The position numbers and the translations under genes are program-made. From Macrostomum hystrix (lineage: Eukaryota > Platyhelminthes > Macrostomidae): a DNA stretch of 64,000 bases. Shown here in pieces: positions 10,339-20,789 of this stretch; the stretch's first letter is position 1, and each line of letters opens with the position of its first letter. Under the pieces are notes generated by a model. The model did no database searches. It was not told the origin of the DNA and was given only the letters and a program-made list of their open reading frames with translations. The stretch spans positions 8,557,001 to 8,621,000 of the forward strand of contig CATNEN010000007.1 in assembly GCA_950097015.1 (NCBI GenBank). Reading direction: 5' to 3'.

Positions 10339-13300
10339 TCACATCTTGCCGCGACCAAAGTTCTCATGCAGGCGCGGCTGCACGTCGAAGACCAGAGTGA
10401 GCAGGCGCCGGATGGCCTGCTCCTTGTTCTGGCGGACGCTGCCGCTGAGCTCAGCTAGGCGCTGCCGGGTCTCCTCCTGCACCAGCTTCTCCGAGTCGGT
10501 GCGCGAGCCCAGGATGCGCGCCTCATGCGCCTTGAATTCGTGCTCCCGCTCCAGCTTGAAGGCCTCGATCTCGGCCGCCGCCTCCTGCTTCGCCTGTTTC
10601 AGGCGGCGCTGCTTGCCTGTAGGAAGGCGTCGAGAGAAGTAAATTATGAGAGCTTAACTGGCGAATTGTAGAAAACGCTGCGATGGTTTTGGAGGGCGCA
10701 GCCGTGGATTTGGAGGGCCCTGCCATGGATTTGGAGGCCGCAGCCATGGATTTGGAGGCCGCAGCCATGGATTTGGAGGCCGCAGCCATGGATTTGGAGG
10801 GCCCTGCCATGGATTTGGAGGCCGCAGCCGTGGATTTGGAGGCCACAGCCATGGATTTGGAGGGCCCAGCCATGGTTTCATCCATCGGAGTGCACCCATC
10901 GGCATGCAAATATTATCATATTTGCTCGAACTAAACTAAAAAATACGAAGCTAAATGCATGCAAATTCTGCTATCTTCTCTGAATTCTGAATTAAGGTCA
11001 ACTCAAGTGGAATTTGTATACTATAATTTTTACGCATACAAAACTCGTATATCTTATTATTTAGTTTTTAGTAAATAAAAGACAAATTTCAAACTGCGGT
11101 TGATACCCAGATAGCATTGAGAAATTTATTCTTAAGCAACAACAAAAATCCATGACGTTGTCGCATTAAGCAGTAATTCTACCCTAGTGAAATTCTCAGT
11201 TTCGTTTGGAAAACTTGACATGTTGTGACGCAAAAATACAGAAGCCTGAGTTGTAATTCAATAATAATGAGGCTAATAGGGCTGGTTAGCAACTGGAATC
11301 GCGGCTAGAAACTATAGTTAAAATACCTACGGCAAAGCAGGTAGAATTAAAATTTTAATGGACAGCGACTTAACACGCAAAAGTAACTTCAGACTGACAA
11401 TCCGCAAACAATGTCCGATTTCTGACCACAGCAGATGCGAATTCCTTGCAGGCATTAGCAGAAAGTCCGCCAGCTCTGTCTTGCAGCCTTTAACCAATCA
11501 ACAGCCAATCAACAGCGGCTGCCACCGGTCCAAACGTCGCCTTTGAAGGCGCCGAAACCGCAGAAGCGGAAGGCGCGGCCGGAGAACATCTCTGTGAGCA
11601 CAACGGAGTCGACCTTAATGCGGTAGCCGAACCAGGAGCCGAATGAGGACTCGTCCGTCCAGCGGATCCGCAGCTCGTTTGGTGCCGAGCTGGCCAGGTC
11701 CGACCAGCCGCTGCAGCCGAAGACTCCCCGCTGCTGAGAGCCGGGACTCAGGCTGCGCTCATCGCCTGCCAGCTTCTTCGGGCCGCACTCGCGGCTCCCC
11801 GAGTGTAAGCGAACGTGAAGCCCCCCGGAGCGACCAGACGGTGAGCTGCTAGACAGGTGGAGTGCCACGTGGTAGTGCACCTGGGAGTAGGGAGCGCTGG
11901 ACCCTGTCAGCAGGTAGTGGCGATGAGGCTGCCTGCTGCTGGTGAACCGAGCGCGGTGCCGGTCCGCGGCCAGGCCCAAGGTAGGGCAGCCGCCTGTGGG
12001 GCAGTGGGAGCTGCACTCGCCAGCCAGGAAGCGGTCGTAGCTTTCGCACGGGAAGGCGGCGTAGTCCCGTGAATCCAGGGCCTTCAGGCTGTCAATATAG
12101 AGCTGCGGCGCACGGCTGTGGTCACAGGCGCTCAGCGAGCTGCAGCCGGGCTGGTGGTGGCCGCCGTTGACGAAGAAGTCTACATGGCCAACAGGCGACT
12201 GGGTGCCGAAGCCGCCCTGGAAGCAAAATCAGTTAGAAAGAAGCATGTTTAGGCTGCGCATGGACTCGAAGCTCTTGAATGCTAACGAGATCGAGGGTGA
12301 GGATTATCGGTGAGACTAATCGTGAAAACACTCGTCAGCGTGACTCACATTGAGCAGCGGCAGGCCGACACGCCACAGAGCGCCGTCCGTGTGCACCACG
12401 TCGACGAACTTGGCGTCCGTGGCGTCCAAGCGAACTTCCGGGTCCGTGCCCTCGAAGTAGGGCCCGGCCGGGTCCAGACCCGTGATGCGGCCCAGCGGAG
12501 TGCCATTCTCCCGAAGGCGGCGGCCAACGTAGCCGGCGATCTGACCGCCCAGACTGAAGCCGATGACGTGCACCTCACCTGGGTTAACACCGAAGCGGGT
12601 GTGCAGCCAGCGCAGCATGCGCGCCACAATGGCGCCGACCACCCGCGTGTTGGAAGTGGCCTGGTTGTACAGGTTCACCGCGCCACCGGACCAGCCCACC
12701 TGCAGGGGAGTCGATGGCAGGTTGTTGACTGGAATCATTGTACTTTTATTTGCGGAAATCTGTTGTTTTACTTAATTTCACATGCACATTAGGATTACTA
12801 ATCTTGGAAAACTCTGACAGTTCCTCTTGCTGAATCCGCCTCCGAGTTCATATAGCCCACTTCATAAGGTTTTGCGGATTTTGTCAGCCTGCTCACCTGG
12901 ATCATGTTGCAGTCGACTCGCTTCAGCATGGCCTGCCGGATGTGGTTCATCCAAGACATCAGGCCCTTGCCCAGGAAGCCGTGAATTACGAGCTTAGTCG
13001 GCCGCCGGTTGCTGAAGTGGGAGCGCAGCACCGAGTCGGCGTAGTTGTACTCCAGCTTGGCCGGGCTGGCCGGATTGAGCCGCGTGAACAGCAGAAACTC
13101 GGTGCCGATCACGTCCGGCGGCTGCGGCACGACCACAACCGGGCGGTGGATCAGGCTGAAGTACTTGCCGGTGATGCTGAAGCAACCGAGGTCGTCGTAG
13201 CAAACATTGGTCTTCACCAGGAACTTTTCAACGTCCTCGGCATCTATGTCGGCGTCTTCATCGCCTTCTTCTGCGCTATGATCGTTTAGATCACTGTATA

Positions 13301-16300
13301 CAACATCGGAGGCATCTTCGACTGCCAGGCAGATAGTCGACAGCGGCGCGGCGGTCAGCAGCAAGAGCAGCAGCATCAGAGGCAGGGAGGAACACATGTT
13401 GGGCTGGGTGGCCGCGTAGATCAGGTCAAGTTAAGTGGAGGTTGCTCACGGCAGCTCAGTGAACCAAAATTCTTCTCTGACCAAACTATTTATGCTGCCC
13501 TTGAGGCGGTGGATCCCAGCAGGCGCCGAGAGAAATAGAGGCGAGCAACAATAGGCCCGGTCTGGCTGTCTGCCCCGAAATAAACAGCGGCACGCGCCGA
13601 CCTTGGCTCAAAATTTGATGAGCATATTAGCTCAGGCCTCGTGAGCACGTTTTTCCGAAATCAGAGCATTATGTTTCTCGAATAACTTACACAAGCTACT
13701 GTATGGAGACCTTAGTAAAATAATAAACAACAGAAAGCGACCGAAGTGACATTTTGTAAGAAAAGCTCGGCATTGCCTATTGTCTGGGCGCTCGGGTCTG
13801 TTTTCAAAGCAAAGCAACTGGAAGGAGGGGAAGGGGCGCGCAGGCATAGTTTGACACTGACTCGCTTGTCTGCCCGCTTAGCTGCATTTTCACAGCACAG
13901 CGTTCTCGAGTATTTAACCAGCTGCATCTTGCAAGGACTCGAACTTCATTGGTACATGAGTATTAAGAGTAGACGATGCTTGGATGGTGTTGTGAATGGC
14001 CGAATGATATTAATGGAAAAATGCTCGGAAATAAGTTTGCAGCATTCTGTGCCAGCTTACTAAAGGCAGCTTGGGTTCCATGTGACACAAGTGAACTTCA
14101 AACTTCACTTTGAACATGACTTAACTATGTAAAACAATAATATTTCAGCTCTACGGTCAATCTCCTGCTGATATACATAGGCGAGTTTGTAATAAAAAAT
14201 TATATTACGCATACATGCGCAACACCCGGCCGACACAGCTGAATTGGACAGGTGAAATGAGGGCCAAGCAAAGTAAGTGGCAAAAATCAACTGACAAAAG
14301 GCGAATAAAATCAAAGGGAGGACCAAGGGACAAAAAGGGAAAGAAGAAAGCACAAAGAAGCGAAAGAAAAACGGAGAAAGAGAAAAGCGAGGAGAGAGAA
14401 GAATAAAAGAGAAGACAATGATGTGAAAATTGGGATAAAGAAACAAGCTTGAAGTCGTAAATAAAGCAAAGAAACTAACTACGAGTAATTCGCAGATGAG
14501 GGAAAACTGAAGTCGCAGATTTAAGAATCATCTGTGCTCCTCGAAGGAGGGCAAAACTAACTGAGGTTTAGTTCTCTCTGCAACTTTGATTGTTGGTTGG
14601 TTTGAATTGTGACTTAATTTTTATGAAATTTCTTCGGTCTAATTTTTACATCCCCATCTTCATTGTTTTTCTTCTCTTCAACTCTCTCTGCATTTTTCTT
14701 TCTCTACTATACTCTACGCTGATTTTCTTATTTCTCTTCTACTCTGGCTTTCTTCTCTTTCAGTCTCCCACTCGCCCTGGTTTTCTTCTCTTATTCTCTC
14801 CGTCTTCCTTTCTTCTTTTTCTCTTTTACTCTATGATTTTCTTCTCCTTTACTCTCTGGCTTTCTTTCTCTTCTACTCTCTGTTTTTCTTTTCTTCTACC
14901 CTCTCTGTTTGTCTTCCCTTCTTTACTCTCTGTATTTCTCCTTCTTCTCTTTTACTAATTAATTTTTTTTCTTTTTTTCAACTCTGTTTTTTTGTCTTCT
15001 TTCTTCATCTTTCTTCTCTTCTTCTCTCTGCTTTTCTTCTCTTTAGAGACAAAACGATGTCACAGATGAGAGAAAATAAATTATGAATGAGAGAAAGCAA
15101 CATTGCAGCTTTGAGAAAACTAATTTGTGAATGAGAAAAATAAATAATAACCCACAAAGTTTCAAACTTCCAAAAATATGGGAAACTGTTTCAGTCCCTT
15201 TTAGCAAACTTCCCTGTAAGGTGTTTCTTCCACACAGGAATCTGCTTCTGAATGGAATTAGTTCAAGTTGCTAGTAAACTAGTAGCAAATGGGTTATAAT
15301 TTTTATTTGCAATTGTGACTTCTTTTGATGTTTTTCCTTTTAATTTTCTATGAAAACCCCATCACTAAGTATTGCAAATCATAGCTCTTGCAAAGAAAGG
15401 TGTATTTAATCCTATCAAATTTAATCAGTCACAATGTATGTCACATTTTTGGTTTCAAATTGGATGGCTAGGCTGAGATTCTGGAGGTTGCATATGTATG
15501 ACTGGCTACAGATAATGGCTAACTGTTGACCTTAAAGCAAATTCAGATGCACAAACTTTGTAAGAACAAATTCATTTATCCAAACAGTAGCAGATCAAGA
15601 CTAAAATAATCAAATCATTTTAGACTGCGAATTCATTTCATTTCATTTGCTTTTCTGGCTACTCTAAGTAGTTTATTATAGAAACATTTACAATTTAGCT
15701 AGTGAATATAGAAAAAATCCATTTGGTAGCCATAATTATAGGAAGTGAGGATGATAAGTATTTTGCTTCACAGCATAGTATTATTATATATTTAAATCAA
15801 GACATTAAGTATAACTATAAAAGTATAAACTACTAAAAAGAAATGTTTATCTTCAAAAAAGATAATTCTCAAAGTTACTTAATTGGCTACTTGTCAAGGG
15901 AGAATAGGTACCAATATTTGAGCTTGGACTATCTAGTTAATTGTCAAAAAACTAAAACCTAAAAAGCCAGAATTGTTGTATTAAATTCTTAGCAAATACC
16001 ACAGAAAGTAATAATTGACAAAATACAAAATTCACTCATACTGATATATAAAGTTAAATAAATAACTGTGGTAAATTAAAGTTGCTAGATAATTAAATCA
16101 ATCACATCAAATATTTTCTATGTTTCAATATTTCTCAAATCAGGAAAGACAGATGAACTAAAATTAGTTTAAAATCTAGCTTTAAAAACATACTTTACAA
16201 TTAAAAAAGCACTGCAAAGTGGGGAACTGTAAGAGTTTTGTTAAACATGATATTTGATTCACACTTAATTTTATTTTTGTCAGGGCTCCAAGCAACAAAC

Positions 16301-16593
16301 ATATACAGAATATGAAAGTCATGACAAGAATGTTTCTTTGCTTTTTAGAAAAAAACTGAGAATTTGTCTATATATATATATATACTCAAGTGAAGCTAAT
16401 GTAATAATTTATCCTACGTAACGGAGGCAGTTAAGTTCTTAAGTAAGCATTTAAGTTGTGTAACGGCTTGCAATTGAGTAAAAAGAGATGCATAAAATCT
16501 AGGCAACACACCTTTTCTAGCTTCTTCTATTTTTTCGCGAGCTTTCTTCTCGGCCTGAAGAAGCTGTTGAATACCGCCGGTTTGTGTATTCAT
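10339..16593 (-). CDS. ATP6V1G: V-type proton ATPase subunit G
   Basis: Subunit G of the V1 sector of the vacuolar H+-ATPase; with subunit E it forms the peripheral stalk that holds the catalytic head. Exon 1 is 16512-16593 (ATG at 16593-16591) and encodes 'MNTQTGGIQQLLQAEKKA', which matches the invariant N-terminus 'GIQQLLQAEK' of the family. The donor is AAAAG|GTGTGT (phase 1). Exon 2 is 10339-10616 after TACAG and encodes 'RRLKQAKQEAAAEIE', 'LEREHEFKAHEA' and the C-terminal 'VQPRLHENF', all family features. Joined length is 119 aa, as expected (about 117-118 in animals), mostly helical and charged. The intron is 5,895 bp and holds a whole lipase gene and several repeats. Start and splice sites are fixed by homology. 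Confidence 0.95.
10683..10874. repeat. 21-nt minisatellite, about 9 copies
   Basis: About nine tandem copies of a 21-nt unit of the form 'ATGGATTTGGAGGCCGCAGC', with two alternating versions ending in GCCGCAGCC or GGCCCTGCC. Because 21 is a multiple of three and the unit has no stop, both strands are open, but the block lies 67 bp inside the V-ATPase G intron and is unlikely to be coding. Confidence 0.9.
11509..13397 (-). CDS. Secreted pancreatic-lipase-family enzyme, probably phospholipase A1-like
   Basis: An alpha/beta-hydrolase of the animal lipase family, likely extracellular. Exons: 12897-13397, 12349-12699 and 11509-12216, all junctions phase 0 with GT..AG, joined length 519 aa. Residues 1-25 form a signal peptide (run of Leu), followed by an acidic propeptide-like stretch. 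The fold begins around 'TKLVIHGFLGKG'. The triad is visible: Ser216 in 'VIGFSLGGQIAG', Asp243 in 'ITGLDPAGPYF' and His317 in 'CDHSRA'. The lid between Cys309 and Cys315 has only five residues, far shorter than in triglyceride lipases (over 20), which favours phospholipase A1 activity; that is inference. A 200-residue C-terminal domain follows. The gene lies wholly inside the V-ATPase G intron on the same strand. Confidence 0.92.
13486..13494 (-). promoter_or_regulatory. TATA box of the lipase gene
   Basis: The minus-strand sequence 'CATAAATAG' lies 89 bp upstream of the lipase ATG, which would allow a start site near 13460 and a 5' UTR of about 60 nt. Position and sequence fit; there is no expression evidence. 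Confidence 0.5.
14270..15050. repeat. Purine-rich then pyrimidine-rich tracts in the V-ATPase G intron
   Basis: 14270-14420 is almost all purine on the plus strand (AAAGAAGAAAG-type). 14630-15050 is almost all pyrimidine, built of degenerate units of about 20-30 nt such as 'TTTTCTTCTCTTCTACTCTC'. The open frames through it are low-complexity artefacts. The two tracts are roughly complementary in composition and could fold back on each other. Confidence 0.8.
15051..16511. other. AT-rich remainder of the V-ATPase G intron
   Basis: Non-coding AT-rich sequence with a short (TA)n run at about 16372-16384. The rest of the intron outside the lipase (13400-14270) is likewise featureless apart from the lipase 5' flank. 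Confidence 0.6.
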
Positions 16594-16999
16594 CGTTTTA
16601 ATCTATATACAAAATGTAATACAAAAAAGGAAAATAAATTAACTAGTTTTAATATAGGGAGTGAGTGCGTTCGGGAGACTAGAATTAGAATACATAAAAC
16701 GGCATTTTAAACTATTTTACCGCCGCTAAATTAATATAAAATTAAAAGTAAAACAAATAAATCTATGTCGCGCCTAAATGTTTGTTGAACTAGCCTATAC
16801 TGTATAAAAATTGATCAATATTGCAGGTCATTATTGACAAAACAATAAATATTGAAGATTTATGTGTACGTTGTGAACAACTTAGAAACAAACTTTTAAC
16901 TTATTTTGTTCTCTGGTTTAAATATAAATAGGACTTATTTATTGTTTAATACGTAGTAACTTATTTTCATTCCCTTATATAAATCCATTCCTTTATGTA

Positions 17000-17158
17000 A
17001 ACACATCCAACTGTGTTTTCTGTGTCTTCTCTATCCTCACTTTCTAAATACAGTAGTACACGGTTACCAAAACACAGTAAACACAGTCTACTGTGCCTTA
17101 TGTCATCTCTATCCTCACTTTCTACATACATGAATGCAAGGTTACCAAAACACTGTAA
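17000..17158. repeat. Tandem duplication of about 79 bp
   Basis: Two head-to-tail copies share 'TCTCTATCCTCACTTTCTA' and 'GGTTACCAAAACAC' at the same spacing (first from about 17000, second from about 17079), with moderate divergence elsewhere. No frame is conserved. Confidence 0.7.
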
Positions 17159-17181
17159 ACACCTTTTGCTGTGATACCTAC

Positions 17182-17336
17182 CTTTCTTTGCCTTGCAGGC
17201 CTTCATTAAGGACCCATTCTGTGCTTTTTGAGGGCGTAGGTCCGGTTCCTGCTGACTGTCCCGATGTCGACTTGATAGTTGTAGGAATTCGTGTTGTTGC
17301 TAAAGACGTTCGTGATGCTGCTGACATTCTTAACAT
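17182..17336 (-). CDS. Possible first exon of an unidentified gene
   Basis: The minus strand has an ATG at 17336 (another in frame at 17327) followed by a Ser/Thr-rich frame ('SAASRTSLATTRIPTT') ending in a good donor, GAAAG|GTAGGT, at 17182. The composition looks more coding-like than its surroundings and no stop precedes the donor. I do not recognise the peptide and found no partner exon; the V-ATPase G gene lies immediately downstream on the same strand, so this could be a 5' non-homologous exon, a separate small gene, or chance. Confidence 0.25.
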
Positions 17337-17652
17337 GAAATTTAGTAATTGAACGCTTAGAACGGTTCGATGATCAAATGTAAAATACCTGAGCAAAAAA
17401 GGCATTGCGTTGGCCTATTCAAGCGGTGTCGCCGTTTTTCGCAAAAGAAACGGTTCTGAGCTTCGTTATGATTCTGAAAAACGCTTTAGAGCTGCAGAGG
17501 CTGGACGGTACGTTGTGGCTTGAACGTCATAATTGGCGGCGCAGAGATATGGCATCGCAAAGTTATAACAGCCTTGCAACCCTGCAAATCACAAATTATA
17601 AATCATGAATGCTCGATCTTGTCTGGTAACAAAAATCAGGAAATAAGCGAAG

Positions 17653-18287
17653 ATGGTTCTAATTAAAATTTCAATAGATGATTCGGTAACGGACGACGAA
17701 GCTGTGCAAAAAGCTATTGAGCGAAACGAAGTTGATTTTGAGGCTAAGCGAAGGAAGGTTGCCGAGGAGGCTGAGCAAAGGAAGGTTGCCGAGGAGGCTG
17801 AGCGAAGGAAGGTTCCCGAGGAGGCTGAGCGAAGGAAGGTTGCCGAAGAGGCTGAGCGAAGGAAGGTTCCCGAGGAGGCTGAGCGAAGGAAGGTTGCCGA
17901 AGAGGCTGAGCGAAGGAAGGTTGCCGAGAAGGCTGAGCGAAGGAAGGTTGCCGAAGAGGCTGAGCGAAGGAAGGTTGCCGAGGAGGCTGAGCGAAGGAAG
18001 GTTGCCGAGAAGGCTGAGCGAAGGAAGGTTGCTGAGGAGGCTGAGCGAAGGAAGGTTGCCGAGAAGGCTGAGCGAAGGAAGGTTCCCGAGGAGACTGAGC
18101 GAAGGAAGGCTGCCGTGGAGGCTGGGCGAAGGAAGGTTCCCGAGGAGGCTAAGAAAAGGTTGCCAAGTGGGCGGAGCGCATCTGGAAGCAGCTGGAATTA
18201 GCTGAAAGATGCAATGTCCGCAAAAGAAATACCACTAATGTAACCGGAGCAAGGAAAAGTACTCGACATAAGGCCGAAAGTCGGTAG
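17653..18287 (+). CDS. Repeat-rich charged coiled-coil frame with shifted C-terminus
   Basis: An ATG at 17653 opens a frame beginning 'MVLIKISIDDSVTDDEAV', then 15 copies of a nine-residue unit of the form 'EAERRKVAE' (residues about 30-164), predicted as a long charged helix. The annotated frame stops at 18201. At about 18150 the last unit carries a small deletion: the next frame continues with 'AKWAERIWKQLELAERCNV' and Lys/Arg-rich sequence to a TAG at 18285-18287, which looks like the natural C-terminus. I do not recognise a family. It may be a repeat-expanded fragment of a real gene or a minisatellite that is open by chance; no splice sites are evident. Confidence 0.35.
17740..18144. repeat. 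27-nt minisatellite, exactly 15 units
   Basis: Fifteen 27-nt units of the type 'GAGGCTGAGCGAAGGAAGG' + 'TTGCCGAG', with G/A and T/C variants (KVAEE, KVPEE, KVAEK) spread irregularly. The unit lacks stops in at least two frames, so two overlapping plus-strand frames remain open. Confidence 0.95.
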
Positions 18288-19501
18288 ACTAAATAGCTAC
18301 TATAATGTGTTAATCTACGAGATGACTGTGAAGTTTCACTAAAGTTATTTTTAGTTTTGCGTGTCACTTCCTGTTTCTCTGCCCTTGTCTTCAAAAGCAG
18401 ATAACTATACTTCTTAGGCGTAAAATAAAGTAAGTATTAAGTAATTAAGTAAAAATAAAGTAAAATGCTAACACTGTATAACACCATGCTATTCTATTGT
18501 CTCTATTGTCAGTCGTATACTACAATGGCGCTTTAAGGAAATGTATTTTTATTGTGGCGTTAAAATTAGTTTTCAAAGGCTTGCTAAAACTGCATGTCAA
18601 GTACATTACCAGATTGCATGGGAACATTATTTCGGTTCTATAGTTAATATTTATCAAAATACTTCGTACTTTATTAACTAACCTCGTACGAATATAGATA
18701 ATATGCGCTCGTAGTTCACAGACGGGGATAATTTAGCTGAAAATGTAAAATTCTGAAGTGCAACGGAAGATAAAAAAAAAAAATTGGACTATGGACTCTG
18801 CACTGATTGTCCACTATCTGGACTTCATATGTTAGCAATGTACACATACACATTTAAAGCACTGACACAGGCGCAAAAAAGCAATGTCTTACGAAATTGC
18901 AGCAAAGGCAATTACAACGAGACGCTAGGAGTTGCCACCACACATTCTCACACAGTTACAATGAGTACAGAGCGAGGCTTATTCTTCCCAGAGAACCCCA
19001 GGTGTGACGCCTCCCAGAATTGCCTACAAAAGCTCGTGCTGCTCTGGTCTGGTCAAGGTCATCGAAGAGAACCGGGCCGGGCCGTCTTGCTTGAAAATCC
19101 GAGCAACGTAGGGACCATTATTCAGATAAGTGGCACACAGAAGATGATACCTGAAATATGATCCAACCATTTTTCTCTTTAATGTTATCGCTTTTCTCTA
19201 CTGAGAACTTTCAGTAGAATCAAATTACTGAACAAAAAATTTATAGTGAGTAAAGTACTGAATCAGACACTTGCACTTTTGCTTGCATGTTACTACCGAT
19301 AAAGGAGAGAAAGAAAAAGAGCTTACTGAGTGTCGCGATCAGGCAATGGCCGGATAATGATTGGGAGATCTATCGAAGTCACATGTCAATCGTCTTGGAA
19401 ACCGAGAGCTAAGATGATGGGCGGCTGGATGACGAAATCGGCACCAAGGAGCTCACAATCAGCAGCTTCACATTCACTGCAGATACCCTGAGAGCCTTGC
19501 A
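18288..19501. other. Spacer, no gene recognised
   Basis: Mostly AT-rich. A plus-strand frame at 18784-19161 has no motif, and I regard it as chance. A poly-A run sits at 18771-18783. Confidence 0.5.
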
Positions 19502-20670
19502 TCATGACATGACGGAACTGCACGGCGGGGAGCAGAGGAAGGCCAGTTTGCACCATGATAGGTGAGGTAAAACGGATGCTTCAAACTCAATCAGGGCATG
19601 CTTCTGTTGGGCAAGTTGATAGGCGTTCATAGGCGATCGTCTCTCCGATAAGTCGAACAGCCATATCGATGTCGGATTCCAATAGATTTTCTCGGATAGA
19701 GCCATCTGGCTCACAGAGAAGGAAGGTCCCGGCACTCCAAAGAGCAGGTGAGCGAAGAAGGAGGCGGGCCCTCGCAACCGCCGCTTCCGTGTCATCTCTA
19801 GCAGCCAATGCCTCCGCTAAAATATCCCTGAGCGGAAAACAAGACTGAAGGGAACTCAAACATAGTTTGCAGAAATGGACGGTCTCGTTAGGCATAGAAC
19901 AATGCCTGAAGGAAGCTATTCACAGAGCATGCATTTGGGACGCTCACAATCACCATCACCAAAGACGCTTCCTTGATTTCTGAAGCGCACCAAATCCTGC
20001 TGAAAACTTCCAGGCAATATCAGAGGTGTAGGAAGATGCCGAGTGTAGGCCGCCACTCGGGATTTCCTGCCCTTATTGACAATCTTCGCTCGATTTGCCG
20101 AGTCCCTTGTTAAGCCCGAGCTGTTTGGCATTGGGGTCAGGATACATTGGCGCTTTCTGCCGGGTACTTGGGACCTCTAAAACAAAGCAAATACGAGTAC
20201 TCGTAAACTCTTGTTAGCGATACACTCGTAGATGTATCAACTCACTACCGACGCAGACTCTGAATGACGGGATTCGAACTCGACCCCCGGACCATGCATC
20301 GGTTCAGTTCTGGTTAATTGTTCTTCCCGTCCAGGTGGGATTTCAGATTCTTCTGCAGGTTCAGACTCTTGTCTACGCTCGGATCCAATTGCTGGTTCGT
20401 CTCGCATCGGTTGCTCGGTAACAGCAGATTATATGTGGCTGTGGCAGATTGAGGCCGCGAATGAAAAGAGCTTCCAACCCCTTCAGGTGCATGTGCTCGT
20501 TGCGCAACCAATCAGCTATTGGAAGAAGTTTGCCATCAACCAGGCGGTTCTTCACAGCCCCCATCCAAAACTCAGCGTCTCATTCGGTAAATAGGTGCTG
20601 GATTGAAGTGGCTGGGACTTTCTTGTCATCGGCATATCGTTCTGGGTGTGCCATAATGCTTGTGAAGTAA
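19502..20670 (-). pseudogene. Unrecognised minus-strand coding-like remnant
   Basis: Successive minus-strand frames look protein-like but are broken. 20373-20670 carries 'AEFWMGAVKNRLVDGKLLP' and 'WLRNEHMHLKGLEALFIRGL' after one stop near 20580; 20314-20511 is another frame; 19916-20131 and 19587-19895 hold 'MPNETVHFCKLCLSSLQ' and an Ala/Arg-rich helix. It runs divergently from the DIRS-like element starting at about 20790. It might be a gag-like protein of a tyrosine-recombinase retroelement, or a decayed host gene. I cannot assign it. Confidence 0.3.
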
Positions 20671-20789
20671 GCTAGCCAGGCGAAGAGGTCATCGAGGAGC
20701 CTCTGAGCAAGTTTGAGAAAAAAAATTATCCGATGCTTCCTCAGTGATGCGCGTGATATCGAGGTAGTCAGTGACTAGCAATTCGCTGT

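Noticed and set aside
10523-10934. Minus- and plus-strand repeat proteins next to V-ATPase G exon 2
   Set aside because: One is a shadow frame of the V-ATPase exon running into the intronic minisatellite; the other is minisatellite only.
11509-12072. Plus-strand frames across the lipase C-terminal exon
   Set aside because: GC-rich antisense shadows of a well-supported spliced gene.
14590-14958. Leu/Phe-rich putative membrane protein
   Set aside because: Low-complexity pyrimidine tract within an intron; repetitive TTTCTTCT content explains the composition.
18784-19161. 125-codon plus-strand frame
   Set aside because: No recognisable motif, no codon bias and no splice or promoter context.
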